Below the pieces are notes generated by a model. The model did not search any database, was not told where the DNA came from, and saw only the letters and a program-made list of their open reading frames with translations. The translations under genes were made by a program, and so were the position numbers. 64,000 nucleotides of DNA from Acidobacteriaceae bacterium KBS 83 (GTDB taxonomy: Bacteria; Acidobacteriota; Terriglobia; Terriglobales; Acidobacteriaceae): NCBI GenBank assembly GCA_000381585.1, contig KB906733.1, forward strand, positions 124,001 to 188,000, given 5' to 3'. Shown piece by piece: positions 9,483 to 18,274 of this stretch (positions within the stretch are counted from its first letter, which is position 1; every line of letters begins with the position of its first letter).

Positions 9483-9839
9483 ATGTCACAGCCTGTACTC
9501 TTCGCGTCAAGAGATACGCTGCTTCTTTCCACCCGAACCTCTTTCCTGCGCCGTGCAGGGTTCATGACTCTTCGGATTCACGATCTCAGTGTCATGGCGT
9601 CTATGGCGCGCTTCGGTGACTTCCGGACGCTAGTTCTGGATCACACCATTTCAGCGAAAGAGCAGCAGACAATCATTGGCAAACTCCAGGAGGTCTCCGC
9701 CCTCTTTCACATCATCTGCGTGCGGACAAGGGGAGTGCCCTCCCATGCAATCGTCCGTGAATGCAAAGCCTGCGACGAAGACAATCGGCGTGGCGGCATC
9801 CATATGCTGGAAAACGGACCAGTACTGCTCAGCCGCTGA
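9483..9839 (+). CDS. Degenerate response-regulator receiver-like protein
   Basis: 118 residues, ATG at 9483 with GGAG about 8 bases upstream. The sequence PVLFASRDTLLLSTRTSFLR starts like a receiver domain, and FRTLVLDHTISAKEQQTIIG follows the strand that normally carries the phospho-aspartate. The acidic pocket of beta-1 is replaced by Ser-Arg, but an Asp is present in LVLDHT. I infer a small pseudo-receiver related to the stand-alone proteins common in acidobacteria. The C-terminus (HAIVRECKACDEDNRRGG) is not family-like. No kinase gene is near. Confidence 0.55.
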   Translation: MSQPVLFASRDTLLLSTRTSFLRRAGFMTLRIHDLSVMASMARFGDFRTLVLDHTISAKEQQTIIGKLQEVSALFHIICVRTRGVPSHAIVRECKACDEDNRRGGIHMLENGPVLLSR

Positions 9840-9937
9840 CGACGGCCATCCCGCAACAGGCTGTCGCAGCCGTAAAAGCGCCCACTATCCTGAGTTACCT
9901 TGTGAATCGTCGACTCTAGGCGGTCTCGGAGGTGTCC

Positions 9938-10288
9938 ATGATTTCTGGCGCTCATTTAGTCATTTTCAGCAAGGACGCCGAGGCCGATCGCGCCTTCTTC
10001 CGTGACGTCCTCGGTCTCAGCTCCGTCGATGCCGGTCATGGCTGGCTGATCTTCGCCTTGCCGCCCTCCGAGGCCGCATTTCATCCCTCAGACGCGAATA
10101 TCGGCCATGAACTCTACCTCATGTGCAGCGACTTGAAAGCCGAAATGACCTCCCTCGCGAAGAGGAACGTCCACTTCTCTGAGGTGGAGGAAGCGCGATG
10201 GGGCTCCATCACGAAACTGCGGCTTCCCGGCGGTGGTTCGATCGGTTTATACGAGCCGAGGCATCCTACCGCTTTTCCTTTGAAGTGA
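9938..10288 (+). CDS. Glyoxalase/bleomycin-resistance (VOC) fold protein
   Basis: A 116-residue VOC-fold protein. The pattern HLVIFSKDAEADRAFFRDVL, then GWLIFALPPSEAAFH, a central HELYLMCSD strand and a C-terminal ITKLRLPGGGSIGLYEP gives two beta-alpha-beta-beta-beta units. Candidate metal ligands are the first His, a central His/Glu pair and the Glu of LYEP. ATG 9938 is preferred over GTG 9932 because GGAGG lies 5 bases before it. Substrate unknown. Confidence 0.85.
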   Translation: MISGAHLVIFSKDAEADRAFFRDVLGLSSVDAGHGWLIFALPPSEAAFHPSDANIGHELYLMCSDLKAEMTSLAKRNVHFSEVEEARWGSITKLRLPGGGSIGLYEPRHPTAFPLK

Positions 10289-10662
10289 TTGCGATTTACC
10301 CCTGATACATCTGCGAGATGGATTGACTCACCCCTCGCACCTGGTCTATCCTGAAACCCTTGCGCAGTCCTGCGTCTGCGCGTCTGCTGGCATCCCAAAG
10401 CGGGCATGTCGTGCCGGGCGTTCCGCAGGCCAGTGGTAAGGAGATCAGCGGTCTCCCTGTGCACTCAACACGATCCAGTTTGCCGGCATTATGGCGGCTC
10501 CGGATTTATGGAATGCAGGGTGGTTCTGCGCACATTTTGCGTGGAGGCCGCCGGGCCTGATTGGATTCCAGTTGGGTTAACAGTTCGAATTGCGCGGATT
10601 GCCGCCACATCGCGGCTGCCGCAACGTACGAGATTGAGTGAGTGGGAAGAGGGTACAGGAAG
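10289..10662. other. Intergenic region upstream of rplM
   Basis: 374 bases without a supported gene. It should contain the rplM-rpsI promoter and possibly an autoregulatory leader, but no known ribosomal leader motif was recognised. Confidence 0.35.
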
Positions 10663-11112
10663 ATGTCGACTTACATGCCAAGCTCGCATGAAATCGCCCG
10701 CAAGTGGTTCGTGGTGGACGCCAGCGGCAAGACGCTGGGCCGCCTGGCTACCGAGGCGGCGAGCGTGCTGAGCGGGAAGCGCAGCACCAAATACACGCCG
10801 TTCATGGACATGGGCGACCACGTCATCGTCATCAACGCGGACAAGGTGCGGCTGACTGGCCTGAAGAGCCAGCAGAAGATCTACCGCCGCTACACCGGCT
10901 TCCCCGGCGGCCTGCGTGAAGAGTCGTTTGTCCGCCTGCTCGCCCGCCGCCCCGAAAAGATCGTCGAAGAGGCGGTCAAGGGCATGCTCCCCAAATCCAA
11001 GCTCGGCCGCCAGATGGCGACCAAGCTAAAGGTCTACCGTGGCACGGATCACCCCCACCAGGCACAGCAGCCGGTGGCACTTGAGATTGAAGGCGCCGTT
11101 CGTCAGGCGTAA
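10663..11112 (+). CDS. rplM: 50S ribosomal protein L13
   Basis: 149 residues. L13 signatures are clear: [36 protein letters not shown], and RRYTGFPGG with [14 protein letters not shown] near the C-terminus. ATG 10663 follows ACAGGAAG. The frame extends to 10642 without homology. It binds 23S rRNA early in 50S assembly. It is followed at 30 bases by rpsI in the universally conserved rplM-rpsI pair. Confidence 0.98.
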   Translation: MSTYMPSSHEIARKWFVVDASGKTLGRLATEAASVLSGKRSTKYTPFMDMGDHVIVINADKVRLTGLKSQQKIYRRYTGFPGGLREESFVRLLARRPEKIVEEAVKGMLPKSKLGRQMATKLKVYRGTDHPHQAQQPVALEIEGAVRQA

Positions 11113-11142
11113 TTAAAGCGTTTAGGAAGAGATCGAAAACGA

Positions 11143-11538
11143 ATGGCAGATCTGGTTCAGTACTACGGAACGGGGCGGCGAAAGGCGAGCGTGGCTCGTG
11201 TCTTCCTGCGTCCCGGCGATGGTAAGTTCACCGTCAACCACAAGGGCTTCGAGGAGTACTTCGTCACCGAGCAGCAGCGCGTCTCCGCAAAGCGGCCGCT
11301 GGTCCTGGTCGAGATGCTCTCGAACTTCGATGTCCTCGCCAACGTCTCCGGCGGCGGCGTCAGTGCCCAGGCCGATGCGGTGAAGATGGGCATCTCCCGC
11401 GCTCTCCTCGAGTTCAACATTGAGCTGCGCAAGACGCTGAAGGGCGAAGGTTTGCTCTCCCGCGACGCGCGCATCAAGGAGCGCAAGAAGTACGGGCAGA
11501 AGGGCGCCCGTAAGAGATTCCAGTTCAGCAAGCGCTAG
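11143..11538 (+). CDS. rpsI: 30S ribosomal protein S9
   Basis: 131 residues. [20 protein letters not shown] at the N-terminus and the basic tail [17 protein letters not shown], whose last residues reach the P-site tRNA, identify S9. Co-transcribed with rplM (30-base gap). A strong hairpin follows at 11565. Confidence 0.98.
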   Translation: MADLVQYYGTGRRKASVARVFLRPGDGKFTVNHKGFEEYFVTEQQRVSAKRPLVLVEMLSNFDVLANVSGGGVSAQADAVKMGISRALLEFNIELRKTLKGEGLLSRDARIKERKKYGQKGARKRFQFSKR

Positions 11539-11564
11539 TTCTTTGCTGAGCTGTTTAGAGTTCT

Positions 11565-11593
11565 GGCCCGGTTGCCGTCATGGCAGCCGGGCC
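11565..11593 (+). terminator. Hairpin after rpsI
   Basis: GGCCCGG/CCGGGCC with TGCC/GGCA inside makes an 11-pair stem with one bulge and a 5-base loop. It lacks a T-run. It probably separates rplM-rpsI from rpsB-tsf or acts as a processing site. Confidence 0.55.
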
Positions 11594-11705
11594 GCACGAG
11601 TGTAGTTGCAGTCAATCTCCCGCGCGTCGTCCAGCGTGGCGATCTGCGGGATCAATCCGCGCCGCGGCTCAACCGTTGGCGGGATGCACATCATAAGGAG
11701 GTCGT

Positions 11706-12629
11706 TTGGCTAACATCACCATGAAGGAGCTGCTCGAAGCGGGAGTCCACTTCGGGCATCAGACCAAGCGCTGGAACCCCAAGATGAAGGAGTACATCTT
11801 CGGTGAGCGCAACGGCATTTACATCATCGACCTGCAGAAGACCCTGAAGATGTTCAAGGAGGCCTCCAAGTTCGTCACGGACCTCACAGCTTCGGGCAAG
11901 GTCATCCTCTTCGTCGGCACCAAGCGGCAGGCCCAGGACGCGATCGCGGAAGAAGCGAACCGCTGCGGCATGTTCTACATCAACCAGCGCTGGCTGGGTG
12001 GGTTGCTCACGAACTGGGTCACCGTGCAGAAGTCGGTACGCCGCCTTCAGGAACTGGATGATATGGCCACCGACGGCCGCTATGACCTCCTCACCAAGAA
12101 GGAAGTCATCAAGCTCGAGCGCGAACGCAAGCACCTGCAGGCCAACCTGGCCGGCATCAAGGCCATGAAGCGGCTGCCCGATGCGATCTTCGTCGTCGAC
12201 TCGAACAACGAAGCCATTGCCGTCAAGGAAGCCCGTAAACTCGGCATCCCGGTCGTCGCCGTCGTCGATACCAACTGCGACCCCACCGTGGTTGACTACG
12301 TGATCCCCGGCAACGATGACGCGCTGCGCGCCATTCGCCTTTTCACCTCGAAGATCTCGGACTCTGTCGTCGAAGGCGTCCACATGTCCACTGACAAGCA
12401 GTTCGCCGATGCCACCGCTGGCGTCACCGCGCTGCCTGTGAGCGAGGCGCACGTCGCCGAAGAAGGCGAGCAGCCTGCCACGCCGGAGACCCTCGAAGCC
12501 GGCGCAGACACCGCTGCTGCCGACTCCGAAGAGGTCGACATGGAAGCTGCCCTGGGCGGCGGCATCCGCAAGGCTCCCGCAGCCGTAGGCGCGGCCGAAC
12601 CCGAGGTCATCGCCGAAGCGCGCCACTAG
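11706..12629 (+). CDS. rpsB: 30S ribosomal protein S2
   Basis: 307 residues. The start is TTG 11706 with an excellent AAGGAGGT site 6 bases upstream, followed by [21 protein letters not shown]2 signatures include [44 protein letters not shown] and [12 protein letters not shown]. The last 60 or so residues form an acidic Ala/Glu-rich tail beyond the normal S2 end (family about 240 residues), a lineage-specific extension of unknown role. It is followed by a hairpin and tsf, the usual order. Confidence 0.98.
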   Translation: MANITMKELLEAGVHFGHQTKRWNPKMKEYIFGERNGIYIIDLQKTLKMFKEASKFVTDLTASGKVILFVGTKRQAQDAIAEEANRCGMFYINQRWLGGLLTNWVTVQKSVRRLQELDDMATDGRYDLLTKKEVIKLERERKHLQANLAGIKAMKRLPDAIFVVDSNNEAIAVKEARKLGIPVVAVVDTNCDPTVVDYVIPGNDDALRAIRLFTSKISDSVVEGVHMSTDKQFADATAGVTALPVSEAHVAEEGEQPATPETLEAGADTAAADSEEVDMEAALGGGIRKAPAAVGAAEPEVIAEARH

Positions 12630-12648
12630 AACGAACGACGGTCCTTCT

Positions 12649-12683
12649 GAAAGCGTGGCCGTGACCAACACCGCCACGCTTTC
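12649..12683 (+). terminator. Hairpin between rpsB and tsf
   Basis: A perfect 11-base inverted repeat, GAAAGCGTGGC at 12649-12659 and GCCACGCTTTC at 12673-12683, with a 13-base loop. The following sequence is only mildly T-rich, so it may attenuate rather than end transcription into tsf. Confidence 0.55.
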
Positions 12684-12753
12684 GTTGTCTGACCGCACAT
12701 GATCACCGGATGCCTTTGCATCCCGCACTTTCTACAGAAGGATGGTTCACCAG

Positions 12754-13413
12754 ATGTCTGCCGTAACCGAGAAGATCGATGCCAAGCAGGTAAAGGAACT
12801 CCGCGAAAAGTCCGGCGCGCCCATGGGCGACTGCCTCAAGGCCCTTCAGGAGTCCAAGGGCGATTTGGAGCAGGCCTTCGTCGTCCTGCGCAAGCGGGGC
12901 ATGGCCTCGGCGCAGAAGAAGGCGTCGCGCTCCACCAACGAGGGCGCAGTCGGCAACTACATCCACGCCGGCGGCAAGATCGGCGTGCTCGTCGAGCTCA
13001 ATTGCGAGTCGGACTTCGTCGCGCGCACCGAGGACTTCCAGGAGCTGCTCAAGGACATCGCGATGCACATCGCCGCCGCCGATCCGCGCTACGTCCGCAA
13101 GGAAGACGTCACCGCTGATGACATGGAACGCGAGAAGGAGATCTATCGCGCCCAGGCCGCCGCAACTGGCAAGCCTGCACCCGTTGTCGAGAAGATCGTC
13201 GAAGGCAAGATGAGCAAGTTCTATGAGGAGGTCTGCCTGCTCGATCAGCCCTTCATCAAGGAGCAGTCCATGACCATCTCGCAGCTCATCGCGCAGAAGG
13301 TCGGCAAGCTCGGCGAGAACATCACCGTGCGCCGCTTCGCCCGCTTCAAGGTAGGCGATTCCAACTGGACCGTCGCCACCACCAAGCAAACCGGCGACGA
13401 CGCGGCCGCTTAG
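12754..13413 (+). CDS. tsf: Translation elongation factor Ts
   Basis: 219 residues from ATG 12754. It carries the N-terminal UBA-like domain (VKELREKSGAPMGDCLKALQ) and core NCESDFVARTEDFQELLKDI, the nucleotide-exchange face for EF-Tu. It is a short form compared with E. coli (about 280), with one dimerisation unit reduced, as in several other phyla. An in-frame ATG at 12742 sits too close to the GAAGGA site, so 12754 is preferred though spacing is then long. A terminator follows. Confidence 0.96.
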   Translation: MSAVTEKIDAKQVKELREKSGAPMGDCLKALQESKGDLEQAFVVLRKRGMASAQKKASRSTNEGAVGNYIHAGGKIGVLVELNCESDFVARTEDFQELLKDIAMHIAAADPRYVRKEDVTADDMEREKEIYRAQAAATGKPAPVVEKIVEGKMSKFYEEVCLLDQPFIKEQSMTISQLIAQKVGKLGENITVRRFARFKVGDSNWTVATTKQTGDDAAA

Positions 13414-13451
13414 GTTACAAGCCGCCAAGTCAGCCATGGAAATGAATCAGG

Positions 13452-13489
13452 AGGCCCCTTCATCATCGATGGAGAGGCCTTTTTGTTTT
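13452..13489 (+). terminator. Rho-independent terminator of tsf
   Basis: AGGCC at 13452-13456 pairs with GGCCT at 13476-13480 around a partly paired loop, followed by TTTTTGTTTTC. It closes the ribosomal cluster and explains why pyrH is not in the same transcript. Confidence 0.75.
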
Positions 13490-13715
13490 CTCCCGGTCAT
13501 CGCTGGCGTTGAACTCGCACTTCACCTTCTCTTAGTCACAAAAGCTTCAACAGCGGTAGAATCGATACCGATCGACGTCGTGTAAAGCGTTCACGCGCAG
13601 GGCCACTGACCTCAATCCTTCAGTCGAGATCCTCGGGCGCAGTCTAGCCCCTTCCCCGTCTCTGCCAATCAGTTTTCGCTCTGCCACAGCAATTTGGTAC
13701 GGGTCGGGAGGATGT

Positions 13716-14135
13716 ATGACGAACCCCATAAGTCTCAGTAAGTGTCTGGCGCTTCTTTCAGTCGCCGTTCTCGGGTTAATGCTCAACGGATGCGGAATGA
13801 ACCCCATAACTTCTGCGCGCAAGCTTTTTTCGATGACGGTGAGTCCGGCAATGGCGGACGCGGCGCGTTCGCCCGGCGGCAAGGTGCAATTCAAGGCTAC
13901 CGGCACCTTCAGCCGGCCGCCGTCTCCCGATCTCGTGACATTCGTTGCACCCTACCCCGGAAGCTGGAGCGTCTCGAACCCTGATATCGCCACCATTTCG
14001 CCGTCGGGTTTGGCGCAATGCGTCCCGGGAGCCTCAGGCACCGTCGATGTGATCGCCGTCGCATCGGCGAACTCGGCACCTCCCAGCGCTATGTCCGTCG
14101 GAGTCCGGGGAATGGCGAAGTTGACCTGTCGGTAA
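13716..14135 (+). CDS. Ig-like (BIG2-type) lipoprotein
   Basis: 139 residues with lipoprotein signal and lipobox LNGC near residue 26. The remainder reads as one Ig-like group-2 module: KVQFKATGTFSRPP, then SWSVSNPDIATISPSGLAQC and a final GTVDVIAVAS strand. Such single-module lipoproteins are frequent in acidobacteria and of unknown role. GGGAGG lies 6 bases before the ATG. Convergent with the next gene. Confidence 0.72.
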   Translation: MTNPISLSKCLALLSVAVLGLMLNGCGMNPITSARKLFSMTVSPAMADAARSPGGKVQFKATGTFSRPPSPDLVTFVAPYPGSWSVSNPDIATISPSGLAQCVPGASGTVDVIAVASANSAPPSAMSVGVRGMAKLTCR

Positions 14136-14206
14136 AGAGACGCGATCCCATTCTGCTGTGTGGCTGGTGTAGACAGTCGAGATGTGCCCCGTCGTGCACG
14201 TCCGGC

Positions 14207-15202
14207 TCAACGCCACCAATCCGACCGCACCTCTGTGCCGCGAATTACCTCCGTCGGCACTCCGGGCGTCGGAGACCACACCTTCAAATCTTCGACCGCG
14301 ACAACCTTCTCGATCGGCTGCTGCCACGGATGGAGGGCCAGATCGAAGAGTCCCCAGTGAATCGGCATCAGCAGGCCATGGCCGCCGAGTGCCCGAAAGC
14401 TCCGCACGGCGCCCTCCGGGCCCATGTGAATTTCCTGCCATAGCGGATCAGAGGCGCCGATCTCCAGCATGGTCAGGTCGAACGGCCCAAACCTCTCGCC
14501 AATCTCGCGAAAGCCATACCATTCCCCGGAGTCAGCACCGTAGTACATGCGATGCTTCGGTCCAGTCAGAGCGAACGAAGCCCACAGCGTCTCAAAGCGA
14601 TTGAACAAGCTCCGGCCGGAGAAATGCCGTGTGGGCAGCGCCGTGATCGTCAGCGGCCCGATTTCGACCTGCTCTGTCCAGTCAAGTTCCGTAGTGCGAA
14701 CTGGAGCGACACCAAGGCTAGAAAGAATGGCGCCCACGCTGAGCGTGGTGATCCAGCGCGTCTTCCGCAGGCTCTCCATGCGCGCAAGGCGTTGAATCGT
14801 GCCCGCTCCGAGATGATCGTAGTGGTCGTGCGAGATGATCACTGCGTCGATCGGCGGCAACTCATCAAGCGAAAGAGGCGGCGGGAAAAAGCGCTTTGGA
14901 CCCGCCCACTGCGTCGGCGCAGCACGTTCCTCCCAGACCGGATCGATCAGAAGAGTCATCCCGTCGATCTCGATCAGAGAGGAAGCGTGGCCAAACCAGG
15001 TGATGCGCAGGCCAGAGGCCGGGCTTGTGTCATAGATGCGCCGGTCAGTACGAAACGGCCCGGGCGTGCGGCTCGGCGTGCGCGTCGCTCCGCCAAATAG
15101 AATGCGCGGACCCACCTTGAACATCAAAGAAAGGCCGCCGACCTTCGTCGGCACAGGGTTCACATAGCGTTTGCCCTGGCGCTGCGCTCGTGTCAACGGC
15201 AT
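14207..15202 (-). CDS. MBL-fold metallo-hydrolase (NAPE-PLD/UlaG-like)
   Basis: About 331 residues if started at ATG 15202; the frame is open up to TTG 15328. The metallo-beta-lactamase core is clear: WFGHASSLIEIDGMTLLIDP, the zinc motif SHDHYDHLG, then TRHFSGR, YYGADSGEWYGF and a late PIHWGLFDL. This arrangement matches the NAPE-PLD/RomA-like branch of zinc-dependent phosphodiesterases. Physiological substrate unknown. The start is uncertain because neither candidate has a strong ribosome site. Confidence 0.85.
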   Translation of the reverse strand: MPLTRAQRQGKRYVNPVPTKVGGLSLMFKVGPRILFGGATRTPSRTPGPFRTDRRIYDTSPASGLRITWFGHASSLIEIDGMTLLIDPVWEERAAPTQWAGPKRFFPPPLSLDELPPIDAVIISHDHYDHLGAGTIQRLARMESLRKTRWITTLSVGAILSSLGVAPVRTTELDWTEQVEIGPLTITALPTRHFSGRSLFNRFETLWASFALTGPKHRMYYGADSGEWYGFREIGERFGPFDLTMLEIGASDPLWQEIHMGPEGAVRSFRALGGHGLLMPIHWGLFDLALHPWQQPIEKVVAVEDLKVWSPTPGVPTEVIRGTEVRSDWWR

Positions 15203-15352
15203 GTCTATCCGATGGCGTTGTTCCAGCTGGAGATGCAAATCGCAAACATACGCTGCAGCCGCACAGACTGCAATGGCGGCGCGGCGCGCCAGTTCATCTG
15301 GTGCCGCCGCGACCGCCACGCATGGCAATGAATCGCACCCCGATCCAAGCCG

Positions 15353-16090
15353 TCACAAACCAGGTGCCGCGACACGAGCCGAATGAAGCCTTTCACTCCC
15401 TTTCGCTGGCGCGAGCATCCGCAGGCGATAGAACGTGCACAGATGAATGAAAGCCAGCGAGGGCACCAGGAAACAGGGAATCACGATCCACGGCAGAGTC
15501 GACATGATCCCCGAACTCGGCTCCACATGGAAGAGTTGAATCGGCCCGGGCGACGACGTCGCGCCCAGCGTCACGGCTGCCACTAGGTCCAGCAGTCCCA
15601 GCGCATTCCACAGCGCAACCAGCCCTCTGGGAACCGCATCCCCGCGTCTCGCCAGCACGAGTGCCAGCGGTATGGCCAGAACACCGATTGCAAAATCACC
15701 CCAACCCGCGACCGGAGCAAACGGCGCCGGCAACCGCTTCGCTGCATAGAGCAGTACGAACGTGAGGCCTAGCACGCGCACTCCGTGAATACCGACCAGC
15801 GCCGTCAGTGGCACGCGTCTCACTAGCTCGCGGCCGCTCGCGGTTCCGAGCGCCACCACACTTAGCACAGCGATCGGAATCACCACCGCGAGACCCAATC
15901 CGGGCGTGCCAATGCCTATCTGAGAAAACGCACCCGTCGCGCCGGCCGCGAGCACTAGCCCGAACCAGCCTGTGAGCGCTGCAGCGATCATGCCGCGTCG
16001 TCGTGCTGTATCGGACAGCGCCGACGAGAGAAAGAAGACAACGACAGCGGCGCTGGCAGTCAGCTCCGCGGTAGACAGTAGATCAAACAT
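15353..16090 (-). CDS. Multi-pass membrane protein under MarR-type operator
   Basis: 245 residues with about seven hydrophobic segments and few soluble parts; family not recognised. The ATG at 16090 has a near-ideal GGAGGTGAT ribosome site. Twelve bases before the ATG lies GTGTATCTACAC (16103-16114), closely matching the core of the palindrome upstream of the MarR gene on the same strand. I infer that the regulator controls this gene, perhaps as an export or stress-response membrane protein. Function unknown. Confidence 0.7.
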   Translation of the reverse strand: MFDLLSTAELTASAAVVVFFLSSALSDTARRRGMIAAALTGWFGLVLAAGATGAFSQIGIGTPGLGLAVVIPIAVLSVVALGTASGRELVRRVPLTALVGIHGVRVLGLTFVLLYAAKRLPAPFAPVAGWGDFAIGVLAIPLALVLARRGDAVPRGLVALWNALGLLDLVAAVTLGATSSPGPIQLFHVEPSSGIMSTLPWIVIPCFLVPSLAFIHLCTFYRLRMLAPAKGSERLHSARVAAPGL

Positions 16091-16102
16091 TAGATCACCT
16101 CC

Positions 16103-16114
16103 GTGTATCTACAC
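16103..16114 (-). promoter_or_regulatory. Candidate MarR operator before membrane protein gene
   Basis: GTGTATCTACAC has half-sites GTGTA/TACAC with a two-base centre. It shares 11 of 12 positions with the core of the 16573-16592 palindrome. Confidence 0.55.
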
Positions 16115-16161
16115 CTATTTGGCCCGAACGAACCCTTCTCCATCCCCCGTAACCTGTCTCT

Positions 16162-16572
16162 CTAGGACGGAATCTGCGGCACCAGGAACTTCTTCAGCAC
16201 CTTTCCCGCACTCGCCTCCGCCGCCACCCAGCGAGGCATGCACTTGTGCAGCATCGCGTCTCCGGCCTTCGTCAGCCCGGCTTTTCTGATCCGTCCATCC
16301 TTCGCACCTATCCACTCCACCAGCTCGCTGCGCGCCAGCACCGTCAGGTTGCGCGTCAGTGTTGTCCGCTCTACACCCAGCAGATCCGCCAGTCGCGTCA
16401 TCGGAAGAGGACCAGCCTGCGCCAGAACCGACAGGATCGTGAACTGCGTTCCGCGCAGCCCTGAACCGCGAAAGTGCGCCTCATAGTGAGCCGTCAGCGC
16501 CCGCGTCGCCCGCCGCAATGCTGAGCAGGTGCAATTCCGCGTCCGCGCAAGCTGTTGTTCGAACACTCCCAT
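16162..16572 (-). CDS. MarR family transcriptional regulator
   Basis: 136 residues from ATG 16572. The winged HTH spans roughly residues 35-100: LRGTQFTILSVLAQAGPLPM, then TRLADLLGVERTTLTRNLTV and the wing LVEWIGAKDGRIRKAGLT. A CTC pair near the N-terminus (NCTCSALRRATRAL) could sense oxidation or metal. The frame extends to 16623, but that would run through a perfect 20-base palindrome that abuts the ATG, and homology starts at 16572. No ribosome site fits between them, so the mRNA may be leaderless. Confidence 0.85.
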   Translation of the reverse strand: MGVFEQQLARTRNCTCSALRRATRALTAHYEAHFRGSGLRGTQFTILSVLAQAGPLPMTRLADLLGVERTTLTRNLTVLARSELVEWIGAKDGRIRKAGLTKAGDAMLHKCMPRWVAAEASAGKVLKKFLVPQIPS

Positions 16573-16592
16573 AAAAGTGTATATACACTTTT
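16573..16592. promoter_or_regulatory. Perfect 20-base palindrome, MarR autoregulatory operator
   Basis: AAAAGTGTATATACACTTTT is perfectly self-complementary and touches the MarR start codon. A TATATA inside it would serve as -10 for a leaderless transcript starting at the ATG. The core recurs before the next gene. Confidence 0.7.
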
Positions 16593-16697
16593 TCTCTCCG
16601 GCCTGACTAGCCGTCAGATTCACTCGACTGCGATACTGTCCCTGATTTCACCGCACTGATCCCAATCCCGATCTTTCAAAGCCAATCGAGCATTATT

Positions 16698-17270
16698 TTG
16701 AGCCAAATCCATCTCCCACCCTTCTATGTCATCACCGGAGGTCCCGGCACGGGCAAGACCACTGTGCTGGCCGAACTCGCCCGACGCGGTCACACCTGCG
16801 TGCACGAGGACGCACGTGCATTGATTCAGGAGCAGGTCGCAGTCGGCGGCACAGCGGTGCCCTGGGCAGACGCGCCACGCTTCGCCGATCTGCTGATGGA
16901 ACGCTCCATCGCTACGTACCGTGAACAAGCTACGGTTTTCAGCGCGCAGAATGCCCAGTCGCCCATCTTCTTCGATCGCGGTATCGGCGACGCCTTCACC
17001 TGCGCCGACATCATCGGCCACTCGCTCCCCGCCGTATTATGCGAGCGGGCAAAAGTCCACCGCTATCGAGATCCAGTCTTCCTCGCGCCGTGGTGGCCTG
17101 AGATCTACACCACGGACACGGAACGCCGTCAGGGCAGGGAAGAAGCCGAGCGTACCGAGCACGCCGTCACGAAGACCTACACCGACCTCGGCTATCGCAT
17201 CGTAAGACTGCCGCTCTCCACTCCGAATGAACGCGCAGACTTCATCCTCCGCCTCTCGGCAGCGCTTTAA
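16698..17270 (+). CDS. AAA family ATPase (predicted NTP-binding protein)
   Basis: 190 residues. Walker A is GGPGTGKTTVL near residue 15 and a Walker B-like IFFDRGIGDAF lies near 92. Later arginine-rich segments (TERRQGREEAERTEHAV) resemble a lid. This fits the small stand-alone P-loop family of predicted ATPases related to nucleoside kinases (COG3911-like). The start is TTG 16698 with no better alternative. Substrate unknown. It overlaps the convergent MmcQ/YjbR gene by 4 bases. Confidence 0.8.
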   Translation: MSQIHLPPFYVITGGPGTGKTTVLAELARRGHTCVHEDARALIQEQVAVGGTAVPWADAPRFADLLMERSIATYREQATVFSAQNAQSPIFFDRGIGDAFTCADIIGHSLPAVLCERAKVHRYRDPVFLAPWWPEIYTTDTERRQGREEAERTEHAVTKTYTDLGYRIVRLPLSTPNERADFILRLSAAL

Positions 17271-17602
17271 GCGGACTTCTTCCTCGCCGGCTTCGCCTGT
17301 GCCAGCCGCCACGCCATCTCCAGGGCAAACGTCAGCACCTGAGGCTTCGCTTTCGTCAGCCGCACCAGCGTCGAGCCCTGCCTCCCCCACGCGCCCGCCG
17401 CCGGTTTGAATGCCTCGGGCATCGCCTCCACCAGCTTGTGTTGCTCCTCCGGTGGCACCTTCACCATGCCCCACCCGGCATCAGGAGACCCCAGCGTCGC
17501 GAAGATCCGGTTCGCGACGCGAAAATCCGGGTGGTGCATGTGCTCGCTCTCGATCGCGCCCGGCAAGGCGAGCGCCGCCCGTCGAAACGTGTCTCGTGTC
17601 AT
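17267..17602 (-). CDS. MmcQ/YjbR family protein
   Basis: 111 residues of the MmcQ/YjbR fold: RRAALALPGAIESEHMHHPD, FRVANRIFATLGS, GWGMVKVPPEEQ and a final helix. The family is described as DNA-binding-like (double-wing fold), and its cellular role is unsettled. It ends in a basic KPARKKSA tail. The next minus-strand gene upstream (PhnB-like) ends 20 bases before it, so the two may be co-transcribed. Confidence 0.88.
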   Translation of the reverse strand: MTRDTFRRAALALPGAIESEHMHHPDFRVANRIFATLGSPDAGWGMVKVPPEEQHKLVEAMPEAFKPAAGAWGRQGSTLVRLTKAKPQVLTFALEMAWRLAQAKPARKKSA

Positions 17603-17621
17603 AGCACACCTTCCATCACGG

Positions 17622-18089
17622 TCACACCGTGCCGTGCGTCGCCAGCGCGGCTTCTTTCATTTCGCTCACGGTCATCGCTTCGATCTGAGTCCCGATCCAC
17701 CACTTGTAGCCGAACGGATCGCGCACGCCGCTCATGCGAATGCCGTAGGGCTGGTCCGCCGGCTCGCGCAGGCTCTCCGCGCCCGCCTCCATCGCTCGCG
17801 CATACATCGCATCGCAGTCTTCGGTGTAGAGCATCAGGCTAATCGGCGATCCGCCGTAGTGCTTCACCCCGTATGCATCCATCTGCGGTGCCTCGTCCGA
17901 CATCATGATGTGGCTGTCGCCGATCTGCATCTCTGCGTGGCCCACCCGGCCGTCGGGCCCCTTCATGCACATCACCTCGCGCGCGCCGAAGGCCTTGGTG
18001 TAAAACTCCATCGCCTTCTCGCATCCCGCGAACATCATGTATGGCTGCACGCTGTGGCTGCCTTCTGGAATCGCATTCACTTTCGCCAT
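17622..18089 (-). CDS. PhnB-like VOC family protein
   Basis: 155 residues from ATG 18089, with AGGAGAG upstream. Typical PhnB/YjdN-type glyoxalase fold: VQPYMMFAGCEKAMEFYTKA, GHAEMQIGDSHIMMSDE, SLMLYTEDCDAMYARAMEAG and DPFGYKWWIGTQIE. These proteins resemble 3-demethylubiquinone methyltransferase-like domains without proven activity. The frame extends to 18221, but the added residues run into an inverted repeat and have no homology. Confidence 0.88.
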   Translation of the reverse strand: MAKVNAIPEGSHSVQPYMMFAGCEKAMEFYTKAFGAREVMCMKGPDGRVGHAEMQIGDSHIMMSDEAPQMDAYGVKHYGGSPISLMLYTEDCDAMYARAMEAGAESLREPADQPYGIRMSGVRDPFGYKWWIGTQIEAMTVSEMKEAALATHGTV

Positions 18090-18164
18090 TGCAACTCTCC
18101 TTTCCGCAGGCAATTCTGCTCTCGTCTTCCGCGCCGCGTCTTGTAAAAATCGGAAGCCGCGCAG

Positions 18165-18273
18165 AGCGTTTTCACTGCTGGTGTATGAAAGAGCGCCGAC
18201 CACCTCATGGCTTTTCCTCAAGAAAAGCTACGCTTTGCGGGACTTGGCTGTGTCGAATAGCAGTGAAAACGCT
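18165..18273. repeat. Nested inverted repeat
   Basis: AGCGTTTTCACTGCT at 18165-18179 is repeated inverted at 18259-18273 (15 of 15 bases). Inside, GCTTTTC/GAAAAGC at 18210-18228 forms a second hairpin. The element fills the gap between the AraC gene end and the PhnB-like gene. Confidence 0.7.
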
Positions 18274-18274
18274 T

